Source: Lentzea kentuckyensis
GTDB lineage: Bacteria; Actinomycetota; Actinomycetes; Mycobacteriales; Pseudonocardiaceae
NCBI RefSeq assembly: GCF_002150765.1
Contig: NZ_MUYM01000101.1
Location: 1 to 58,627, forward strand
Length of the DNA stretch: 58,627 nt
Direction of reading: 5' to 3'
Made by a program: the position numbers and the translations under genes. The notes below the pieces were generated by a model that saw only the letters and a program-made list of their open reading frames with translations, was not told where the DNA came from and made no database searches. Positions 51,748 through 58,627 of the stretch are shown one piece after another; position 1 is the stretch's first letter, and every line of letters begins with the position of its first letter.

Positions 51748-54700
51748 CTCGCGTACTTCCCGCAGCGCCTCGGCTTTGGTGATCCGCAACGGTGCCGGCT
51801 CGCCGAGTTCGCCGACCAGCCGGCGCACGTCCGGGTCTCCCAGGTCGAGCCGCCCGCGGATGAGCTGGGCGAGAGCGAGCAGCCGGGCCGCCGAGTCGCG
51901 GCGGCCACCGGCGAACCGCACCCTGGCGAGCAGTTCCACGACGGTCGCCAGGTCCGGCATGTCGCTGCGCTCCGCCGTCCTGCCGACCGCGACCGCGATG
52001 CGCGCCTCGGCCTCGGCGGGATTGCCCTCGGCGATGGCGATGCGGCTTTCGAGCACGGCCGACCACTCCGTGACGAACGCACCGAGCACGGCCGAGGTGG
52101 TGGCACGCCGCCGGAAGCGGGCACTCAGCTCGCGTGCCTCCGCCAACCGGCCCGCGCGCAGCAGGACCTCGGCCTTCGCGTAGTCGATCATGATGGACAT
52201 CTGGTCGTTGCCGATGGCCTGGACGTACCGCTCGGCCTCGATCACCTCGCGCTCGGCCGCGGCGTGGTCGCCGAGCCGGGCGTACTCGACCGCGAGCCGC
52301 CACCGCTGTTGCACGGCGTCGTCCTGCGACCGCAGTTCCAACGCCACCTCGAGACCGCGTTCGAACAGTTCGATCGCCGCCCGGTTGTCGCCGGTGTGCG
52401 AGACGAACGTGGCCTTCATGCCGAGCGTCATCGCCGAGCCCCACCGGTCGCCCACTGCCATGAACTGCTCGTACGCGCGGTCGCGGGCCTCCTCGGCGCG
52501 GTCGAGGTCGCCCTCGTCGACCAGGATGAAGCTCAGTGCCCAGTCGGCCGCCGCACGCGCCCAGGCGTCCTCGCTCGCGGCCGCCCGCTTCACCTCGCGG
52601 CGCGCGAGTTCGTGGTTCTGGCTGAGGAACGCGAGCATCGGCAGCGCGATCGCCAGCGGCGGCCACTTCTGGGTGGCACCGGTGTTCACGCAGTCCTCGA
52701 TGACCTGCGCGGCCTCGGCCGTGGCGGGCAGGCCGGGCATCGCCGCCATGATCAGCTGCATCGCCCGGAACGTGGCGTGGACGTCGTCCGGCAGCTGGTC
52801 GCCGAGCGCGAGCACGTCGCGCACGGACAGTTGCGCGCGATCGTTGTCGCCCTTGACCATCCAGTACCAGAACACCCCGCCGAGCAGGGCCGCCGCCAGG
52901 TCGACGTCGCGGTCGTCGATCGCGCCGCGCAACGCCGCCGCGATGTTGTCCTGCTCGGCCTCGTAGACCGCGATCGCCTCCAGTTGCCTGGCCGTGCGGT
53001 TGAGCGGTTCCCACCGGTCGGTCAGCTCGCGGTAGTACCGGCGGAACCGGCCGACGATCTCCCGCTGCTCGCCGGACGCCTCCAACTGCTCGGCCGCGTA
53101 GACCCGGATCGTCTCCAGCATCCGGTAGCGCGGCTCGGCGTCGAGCTCGATGACGTCCACAATGGACTTCTCGACCAGTGACGTCAGCACGTACAACGGG
53201 TCCTCGAAGCAGACCTGCTCGATCGCGTCGAGGTCGGCACCGGCGGGGAACACCGAGATCCGTCTGGCGAGGCGGCGTTCCTCCTCGGTCAGCAGGTCCC
53301 AGCTCCACTCCACGACCGCGCGCAGCGTGCGCTGGCGGGGGAGCGCGGTGCGGCTGCCCGAGGTGAGCAACCGGAACCTGTCGTCGAGGCGCTGGGTGAT
53401 CTGCCGGACCGTCATGGACCGCAGCCGCGCGGCCGCCAGTTCCAGCGCGAGCGGCATGCCGTCGAGCCGGTGGCAGATCTGCCGCACGTAGTCCACAGTG
53501 GACTCGTCCAGCCGGAAGCCCGGCTTCACCGCGCTCGCCCGGTCCAGGAACAACCGCACCGCGCCGAACCCCGACACGTCGGCCTGACCGTCGGGCACGC
53601 TGAGCGGACCGACCGGGTACAGCGACTCGCCGTCGATCGCGAGCGACTCCCGGCTGGTCGCGAGCACGCGCAGGTTCGGCACCCGGCGCAGCAGCTCGGT
53701 GGTGAACTCCGCCGCCGAGCTGATGAGGTGCTCGCAGTTGTCCAGCACCAGCAACGACTCCCCGGCGCCGAGCACCTCGGCGATCCGGTCCATGCCGTCG
53801 CTCGCCCGCCGCAACGGATCACCGCCGACCCTCAGGTCGAACGCGCCGAGCACCGCACCCGCCAGGTCCTCGGCCGCGCGCACGCCGGCCAGCGCGGCGA
53901 ACCACACGCGTCCCTTGGCGTGCACCGGATGCCGGGCCGCCGCCTCCGTGGCGAGGCGGGTCTTGCCCGCGCCGCCCGGTCCGACCAGCGTCACCAGCCG
54001 GGCCTGGCCGAGCAGTCCCGCGATCTCCGCGAGCTCGTCGTCACGCCCGACGAAGCTGGTGAGCCGCACGGGCAACCGGTCGGCCACCGGACGCGGCCCC
54101 AGCTCGCCGCGCAACGCCGCGACGTGGATCTGCTGCAGCTCGGCCGACGGGTCGACGCCCAGCTCGTCCGCGAGCCTGCCGCGGACCTGCTCGTAGACGT
54201 GCAGCGCCTCGGACTGCCGCCCCTGCTGACACAGTGCGCGCATCAGCAGTCCGGCCAGGCGTTCCCGCAGCGGGTGCTGTTCGTACATGGCGGTGAGCGT
54301 GGCGACGTCGAGCTCGCCGGTGCGGAACCGGTCCTCCTCGGCGGCGATCCGCGCTTCGTCCAGCCTGATGACCGCGACCTGCGCGAACGGCGCCTCCCGC
54401 ACGTCGGCCAGCGCTTCTCCGCGCCACAGGGCGAGTGCCTCGTCCGGCCGTCCGGCGGCCCGCAGCCGGTCGAACTGGAAGACGTCGACGTCCTCGGGCG
54501 CGATGCCGAGCCGGTACCCGCCCGGTTCGAGCGTCACGTCCGGGCAGACCTTGCGCAGCCGCGACACGAGCGACTGCAGCGCGTTCGCCGCGTCAGCGGG
54601 CGGCTGAACGCCCCACAGGTCGTCGATCAGGGTCGCGGTCGGCACCGGGCGGCCGGGGTCGAGCGCGAGCCTGGCCAGCAACATCCGGACGCGGGCACCA

Positions 54701-54765
54701 CCGATGTCGACCGGTGTGCCGTCCTCGGCCACCACGGTCGTCGGTCCCAGCAACGCCACACGCAC
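51727..54765 (-). CDS. Giant BTAD/AfsR-like regulator with ATPase and TPR region
   Basis: The 1012-residue protein has a winged-helix DNA-binding domain (1-90), BTAD (~95-225), ATPase P-loop VGPGGAGKT (261-269), LLVLDNCEHL, the LATSRESL sensor, GMPLALELAAARL and then a long helical TPR-like C-terminal half. It matches the LuxR/BTAD-type ATPases common next to biosynthesis or exporter genes. GTG 54765. It probably controls the adjacent DrrAB-type exporter or the LanC-like gene that is divergent from it across 130 bases. Confidence 0.87.
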   Translation of the reverse strand: MRVALLGPTTVVAEDGTPVDIGGARVRMLLARLALDPGRPVPTATLIDDLWGVQPPADAANALQSLVSRLRKVCPDVTLEPGGYRLGIAPEDVDVFQFDRLRAAGRPDEALALWRGEALADVREAPFAQVAVIRLDEARIAAEEDRFRTGELDVATLTAMYEQHPLRERLAGLLMRALCQQGRQSEALHVYEQVRGRLADELGVDPSAELQQIHVAALRGELGPRPVADRLPVRLTSFVGRDDELAEIAGLLGQARLVTLVGPGGAGKTRLATEAAARHPVHAKGRVWFAALAGVRAAEDLAGAVLGAFDLRVGGDPLRRASDGMDRIAEVLGAGESLLVLDNCEHLISSAAEFTTELLRRVPNLRVLATSRESLAIDGESLYPVGPLSVPDGQADVSGFGAVRLFLDRASAVKPGFRLDESTVDYVRQICHRLDGMPLALELAAARLRSMTVRQITQRLDDRFRLLTSGSRTALPRQRTLRAVVEWSWDLLTEEERRLARRISVFPAGADLDAIEQVCFEDPLYVLTSLVEKSIVDVIELDAEPRYRMLETIRVYAAEQLEASGEQREIVGRFRRYYRELTDRWEPLNRTARQLEAIAVYEAEQDNIAAALRGAIDDRDVDLAAALLGGVFWYWMVKGDNDRAQLSVRDVLALGDQLPDDVHATFRAMQLIMAAMPGLPATAEAAQVIEDCVNTGATQKWPPLAIALPMLAFLSQNHELARREVKRAAASEDAWARAAADWALSFILVDEGDLDRAEEARDRAYEQFMAVGDRWGSAMTLGMKATFVSHTGDNRAAIELFERGLEVALELRSQDDAVQQRWRLAVEYARLGDHAAAEREVIEAERYVQAIGNDQMSIMIDYAKAEVLLRAGRLAEARELSARFRRRATTSAVLGAFVTEWSAVLESRIAIAEGNPAEAEARIAVAVGRTAERSDMPDLATVVELLARVRFAGGRRDSAARLLALAQLIRGRLDLGDPDVRRLVGELGEPAPLRITKAEALREVREEAGISD

Positions 54766-54895
54766 GGTTCCAGCTTCCCAGATCAGTTGAGGCGATCAGG
54801 CGAGAACGCCGAGTGCGCCGGTGAGCGCAGCCGGTCGGTCCGGTGGCGGCGAGAATCCGCTGCACGGTCACCCCCGCCAATGTAATGATCGACGC

Positions 54896-56164
54896 ATGAC
54901 GAAGTACTGGGGGACCGCCGAGGCTGCTTGGCGATGGGTTCTTGATCAAGTTCGGTACGACGACGCGGTCTGGATGCCGGTGGCCGTCGGCGAGGATCCG
55001 GTCGCCGACGTGCGCGACGGCATGCACGCGGGCATCGGCGGACTGGCGCACACGCTGGCCGAGATCCGGCTGAGCCGCGACTGGACGGCCGAGGAACAGC
55101 GGCTCGCGGATGCGATCGCCGGTCAGGTCCGGGCGGGCATCGCGACGCTCACCGAAGTCAACTACTTCAGCGGCCTGGTCAACTCGATCGGCGTGCTGAC
55201 GGCCCTGGACGCACCCGGATCCGACGAGGCCGTCACCCGGCTCCTCGAACTGTCCACACCGGACGGATGGCCGAACGCGAGGCTGGTGCCGCCCAACTTC
55301 GTGGAGGGTGCCCGGAACCACGACCTCACGCTGGGCACGGCGGGAGTCCTGCTGGCCGCGGTGTGGGCGAAGCGGCACGGGGTGGCGGGCGCGGAGGAGC
55401 TCGCCAAGCTGTCCGCCGACATCCTGCTGGCCGAGCGCGAGGAGACACCGACCGGCCTGAACTGGCAGGGGGTGCCAAAACGCTTCTGCGTCGTGCAACG
55501 CGAAACCCCCAACTTCTCGCACGGCCTGTCGGGCATCGCGACCGCGCTCGCCCTGGCCGGTGCGGAGTTCGGCCGCCCTGACCTCGTCGACGCCGCTGCC
55601 GCGGGCGCCGAGCACCTGGTGGCGTTGTCCGACCAGAGCGACGGAGGCTTCCGGGTCCAGCTGCGTATTCCGCACCTGGAGGACTTCGAGCGGTTCAGCT
55701 ACGGCTGGTGCCACGGCCCGACCGGCACGTCGTTGCTGTGGCCGGCTCTGCGCCGTGCGGGCGTGCGAGAAGTGGCGGACACACCGGTGATGGACTGGCA
55801 CAGCCGTTGCCTGCACAGCGTCCGTGTGTCCGGTCTGCCTGAAAGGCGTTATCCGGGTTTCTGGGACAACGACGGCCGCTGCTGCGGGACCGCGGGCGTG
55901 GGCGACGTCCTGCTGGACGCGGGGGAGCGGGAGTTCGCGCTGCACCTCGCCGACGTGATCGTCGACCGGGCGATTCCGGACGGCGACGGCGTGTGCTGGC
56001 GGTTCATCGAGCACCGCGACGACGAGCCGCTGCTGCCCGCCGCTCTCGGCTGGATGCAGGGCGCGGCAGGCATTGCCGGGTTCCTGTTCCACGCCGGTCG
56101 TGCCGCCGAGGGGGACGCGACCGTGGTGCCGCGCCTGGACACCTGGTGGGCGCAGGTGGCGTGA
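54896..56164 (+). CDS. Stand-alone LanC-like protein with a CCG zinc motif
   Basis: The 422-residue alpha/alpha-barrel protein has the lanthionine cyclase repeats GxxG-type LGTAGVLL, FSHGLSGIA (His209), GWCHGPTG (Cys272) and RCCGTAGVGD (Cys329, Cys330), then MQGAAGIAGFL. Classical LanC enzymes bind zinc with Cys-Cys-His; here the His of the CHG motif is Cys, giving a Cys-Cys-Cys set known mainly from some LanM/LanL enzymes with relaxed specificity. No dehydratase or precursor peptide is adjacent. ATG 54896 lies 11 bases after TGTAATGAT, a possible -10, so the leader may be very short. Confidence 0.8.
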   Translation: MTKYWGTAEAAWRWVLDQVRYDDAVWMPVAVGEDPVADVRDGMHAGIGGLAHTLAEIRLSRDWTAEEQRLADAIAGQVRAGIATLTEVNYFSGLVNSIGVLTALDAPGSDEAVTRLLELSTPDGWPNARLVPPNFVEGARNHDLTLGTAGVLLAAVWAKRHGVAGAEELAKLSADILLAEREETPTGLNWQGVPKRFCVVQRETPNFSHGLSGIATALALAGAEFGRPDLVDAAAAGAEHLVALSDQSDGGFRVQLRIPHLEDFERFSYGWCHGPTGTSLLWPALRRAGVREVADTPVMDWHSRCLHSVRVSGLPERRYPGFWDNDGRCCGTAGVGDVLLDAGEREFALHLADVIVDRAIPDGDGVCWRFIEHRDDEPLLPAALGWMQGAAGIAGFLFHAGRAAEGDATVVPRLDTWWAQVA

Positions 56165-56168
56165 CCGG

Positions 56169-57599
56169 TCAGCGCGGCACCGACTGGGCGAACGCGAACA
56201 CCCGGTCCGGGTCGTACTTCGCGGCGACCTCCCGCAACCGCGCGAGGTTGCCGCCGTAGTACGCCTGCGCCCAGTCCGGCAGCCGCGGATCGATGTAGTT
56301 GACGTACCCGGCGTCGCCGACCAGCGCGCCGAGCCCGTCCCGCGCCTGTCCCATCACCTTGGCCGCCTCGCCCGCGGCCTCGGGCGGAGTCTTGAAGTAG
56401 AGCTGGGCGCAGGCGAGCGCGGTGCGGTGGGGGAACGCGGTGGCGTCCGGCGCGACGTCGGACACCGCGCCGCCGAGGCTGTCGAAGATCAGGTACGACT
56501 CGTCGGACTGACCGGCCAGCAGGTTCGCGGCCCGGCCGGGGTCGGCGATCGGCGAGCGCACGACGCGTGACGACGCCACGAACGACTCGCGGTCGATCGG
56601 GGCGCCCGCGAAGTACCGGGTGGCCTCGGGGAAGCTCCTCGGCTGGACGAACCGCTCGGGCGCGGCGGGCAGTGCGGTCAGCAGGCCGGCCAGCGCGCCG
56701 GCGGACCCGAGGAAGCAGCCGCCCACCCGGCAGGTCGGCTCCGGACCGCCGCGCACCACGACGTTCGACCAGAGTTCGCGAGGTGCCTGCGCGATCCAGC
56801 CCTGCCACGCGCCCAGCACGTCCGCGGCGGCGCCGGCGGGGTACTGCAGCGAGAAGACCGTCACGTCGGGGGCCGGCAGGGTGTCGAACACGAACGACGT
56901 GACGATCCCGAAGTTGCCGCCGCCACCGCCGCGCAGCGCCCAGAACAGGTCGGGCTCCTCCTGCGCGGAGGCCGTGAGCTGCCGGCCGTCCGCGGTCACG
57001 ACGGTCGCGGAGACGAGATGATCGCAGGTCAGGCCGTACTTGCGGGCAAGCACACCGATGCCGCCGCCGAGCGTGAGCCCCGCGACGCCGACTGACGGAC
57101 ACGTGCCGGTCGGCAGACAGCGGCCGGATCGCGCGAGCACCTCGGCCACCTCGCCGAGCCGGGCACCGGCGCCGATCCGGACCTGGTCACCGGGCAGCAG
57201 CTCGGTTCCGGCCAGGCCGCGCAGGTCGATCTGCAGGCCGTTCTCCGGCGAGGAGTACCCGGCGTAGCTGTGGCCACCGCTACGGGCGGCGACGGGTACC
57301 CGTGATCGTGCCGCCGTGACGCAGGCCTGGACGTCGGCCACGGAGGTGCACCGGGCGACGGCGGCCGGCTTGCGGGCGTCCCACACGGGGTTGAAGCCCT
57401 GGTAGGTGAAGCCGTCGTCGGTGGGCAGCAGCAGCTGACCCGAAAGCTTCGAGCGCAACGCGGCCCAGTCCGGCGGTCCACTCGGAACGGACGAACTGGA
57501 CGGAGGTGCCGACGGGCCCCCGGAGGTGGTGGTGCAGGCGGAGAGCGCCATCCCGGCACCCGCCAGTCCCGCGACCTGGAGAAACCTGCGGCGGTCCAC
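56169..57599 (-). CDS. Berberine-bridge-type FAD oxidase exported as a Tat lipoprotein
   Basis: The 476-residue protein starts (GTG 57599) MDRRRFLQVAGLAGAGMALSAC, a Tat signal with lipobox Cys22. The FAD_binding_4 domain has RSGGHSYAGYS (His110) and TGTCPSVGVAGLTLGGGIG (Cys167), the two residues that bind FAD covalently in the family, and a C-terminal BBE-type segment YVNYIDPRL. A GTG at 57629 is possible but lengthens the n-region without a ribosome site. It is convergent with the LanC-like gene, 4 bases apart. Its substrate (sugars, alkaloids, polyketides or a modified peptide) is unknown. Confidence 0.82.
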   Translation of the reverse strand: MDRRRFLQVAGLAGAGMALSACTTTSGGPSAPPSSSSVPSGPPDWAALRSKLSGQLLLPTDDGFTYQGFNPVWDARKPAAVARCTSVADVQACVTAARSRVPVAARSGGHSYAGYSSPENGLQIDLRGLAGTELLPGDQVRIGAGARLGEVAEVLARSGRCLPTGTCPSVGVAGLTLGGGIGVLARKYGLTCDHLVSATVVTADGRQLTASAQEEPDLFWALRGGGGGNFGIVTSFVFDTLPAPDVTVFSLQYPAGAAADVLGAWQGWIAQAPRELWSNVVVRGGPEPTCRVGGCFLGSAGALAGLLTALPAAPERFVQPRSFPEATRYFAGAPIDRESFVASSRVVRSPIADPGRAANLLAGQSDESYLIFDSLGGAVSDVAPDATAFPHRTALACAQLYFKTPPEAAGEAAKVMGQARDGLGALVGDAGYVNYIDPRLPDWAQAYYGGNLARLREVAAKYDPDRVFAFAQSVPR

Positions 57600-57694
57600 G
57601 CCGGCAATGGTGGCACAAGATCGGCTCACGCCGGGGGAGGCCGTATTGGTGGAACTTGGGCAAATGGCTTCTCAAGAAGACTTAAGCTCCGCGT

Positions 57695-58378
57695 GTGAAG
57701 CGACTTATCGTGGCGTCCCTGTGCCTGCTCGCGGCCGCCTGCAGCACGTCGGCGCCGACCGGCACCGGCACGTCCACCCCGGTCTCGCCCTCGATCTCCA
57801 CGCCCGCCGACGAGTCGCCGGCAGTCCGCGCGGCCTTCGAGACCTACACGAAGGCCGCGCTGGCCAAGGACGGCACCACGGCCGTGTCCGTGGTGGCGTC
57901 CCCTGTCTTCGCCTTCTTCGACGACGTCCGGAAGCTCGCGCTCACCGGAACCGAGGAGGAACTCGCCGGGGGCAAGCTCAGCACGCGCGTCACCGTCTAC
58001 TCCATGCGCGGCGGCCTGGACGCGGCGACGCTGCGTACCGCGTCGCCGAAGGACGTGGTCAAGGCCTCCATCGACAAGGGCCTGGTCGGCGAGCAGGGCA
58101 TCACCAACCTGGCGCTCGGCGAGATCGCGGTCAAGGGCGACACCGCGTTCGTCGAGGTGACGTCTCGCGGCCAGAAGGCACCGTTCAAGCTCAAGTTCGT
58201 CCGCGAGGACGGCACGTGGAAGTTCGACATGATGCCGGTGATGGACATGGCCGACGCCGCCTTCGTGGGCCTCGCGCAGGAGAAGAACCTGACCCCCGAC
58301 CAGCTGGTCGAGCAGGTGCTGGTCGCCATGTACGGCCCGGCCAAGGCCGCCGAGGTCCGCAAACCGCTCGGCGCCTGA
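57695..58378 (+). CDS. Lipoprotein of unknown function
   Basis: The 227-residue protein has the lipoprotein signal MKRLIVASLCLLAAAC (lipobox LAAAC, Cys16), a Thr/Ser/Pro-rich tether (~17-45) and a domain with NTF2-like-looking features (AFETYTKAALAKDGTTAVSVV; FVREDGTWKFDMMP). GTG 57695. It is divergent from the FAD oxidase gene. It is like many actinomycete surface lipoproteins without known role. Confidence 0.72.
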   Translation: MKRLIVASLCLLAAACSTSAPTGTGTSTPVSPSISTPADESPAVRAAFETYTKAALAKDGTTAVSVVASPVFAFFDDVRKLALTGTEEELAGGKLSTRVTVYSMRGGLDAATLRTASPKDVVKASIDKGLVGEQGITNLALGEIAVKGDTAFVEVTSRGQKAPFKLKFVREDGTWKFDMMPVMDMADAAFVGLAQEKNLTPDQLVEQVLVAMYGPAKAAEVRKPLGA

Positions 58379-58420
58379 CCCAGGCCGCCCATCACTCTCC
58401 GCAGTCCCCCTGCCTGCCAA

Positions 58421-58480
58421 ACGACACGCGGGGACCCCGCGTTTCCTCCAGCGACACGAAGGGCCCCCGCGTGCCCAAAA
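58421..58480. repeat. Two tandem ~30-base units with small palindromes
   Basis: Units at 58421-58450 and 58451-58480 start (A/G)CGACACG and hold G-runs facing C-runs; the first contains the palindrome ACGCGGGGACCCCGCGT. They lie after the lipoprotein stop and may terminate it. Nothing else is seen in 58379-58532. Confidence 0.55.
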
Positions 58481-58532
58481 ATGGGGCTGGTGGGGTTTGT
58501 GTGGGTGAAGGAGGCGGTTTCGGCGCCGAAGG

Positions 58533-58627
58533 CTAGTAGTGCTTTGTCGGGTCCGGAGGGACGGACTTCCGCGACCCCGGTGGTCGCGTTCTCACGATGC
58601 TGCACTTGTAAGTTGGTTGTAGTTACG
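58533..58627. repeat. Right copy of the window-edge inverted repeat
   Basis: It is the reverse complement of 13-123 with about four mismatches and without the 16-base insertion. It starts CTAGTAGTGCTTTGTCGGG and runs to the last base of the window, so its outer end is not visible. Confidence 0.85.

Noticed and set aside
54896..58378. A complete lanthipeptide biosynthetic cluster
   Set aside because: Only a LanC-like cyclase is present; no LanB, LanM, LanKC or LanL dehydratase, no Cys/Ser/Thr-rich precursor with a leader, and no dedicated peptidase transporter could be identified.

Overview
The window is high-GC DNA from an actinomycete. It has many GTG and TTG starts, long chains of 1-8 bp gene overlaps, F420-type luciferase-like oxidoreductases, AfsR/BTAD regulators and Tat/lipoprotein exports. 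The gene complement points to a Pseudonocardiales-type soil genus (Lentzea/Saccharothrix-like); that placement is inference. Its centre is a sterol/steroid catabolic island whose genes match the Mycobacterium/Rhodococcus KstR2 and KstR regulons, read from protein motifs and gene order without a database search. No tRNA, rRNA, CRISPR array, transposase or phage gene was seen.

Layout. (1) 1-2.4 kb: an inverted-repeat copy at the left edge, an SCO6745-like protein, and an EndoU toxin tip with a partner gene. (2) 2.4-16.2 kb: the KstR2-type module for steroid rings C/D (HIP pathway). The operon fadD3-echA-fadE31-fadE32-fadE33 diverges from fadE30-ipdF-kstR2-fadA6, and echA20-ipdA-ipdB-ipdC diverges from two SDR genes. 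Each divergent promoter carries a KstR2-like palindrome. (3) 16.5-21.2 kb: two small secreted Cys-containing proteins, an AfsR-like regulator and a kinase-fold protein. (4) 21.2-44.2 kb: the KstR-type module for the sterol side chain and steroid nucleus: fadA5, cyp125, an ltp4/ltp3/DUF35/luciferase-like group, an acyl-CoA synthetase, a flavin-binding protein, kstD, echA19, fadD19, a nitronate-monooxygenase-like enzyme, fadE26/fadE27, fdxD, and an alcohol dehydrogenase-SDR-aldehyde dehydrogenase-SDR operon. Seven KstR-like boxes lie at its promoters. (5) 44.3-58.6 kb: a secreted peptidase-type hydrolase, an HsaA-like monooxygenase/luciferase-like/HxlR operon, a PatB-type C-S lyase, a DrrAB-type exporter beside a giant BTAD regulator, a stand-alone LanC-like protein with a CCG zinc motif, a Tat/lipobox FAD oxidase, a lipoprotein, and the second copy of the edge inverted repeat.

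How it works together. CYP125 with a ferredoxin such as FdxD oxidises the sterol side-chain terminus. FadD19 activates side-chain acids. FadE26/27, EchA19, the thiolase FadA5 and lipid-transfer-type thiolases shorten the chain. KstD desaturates ring A. FadD3, FadE30, IpdF, IpdC, EchA20, IpdAB, FadE31-33 and FadA6 degrade the remaining C/D-ring propionate. KshAB, the Hsa ring-cleavage genes, mce4, chsH1/H2-ltp2 and kstR are not in the window.

Beyond the catabolic genes, three families of non-coding repeats stand out: long near-perfect hairpins with an ACC..AGGT centre (3 copies), a 270-380 bp element whose ends abut stop codons (3 copies), and the inverted pair at the window edges.
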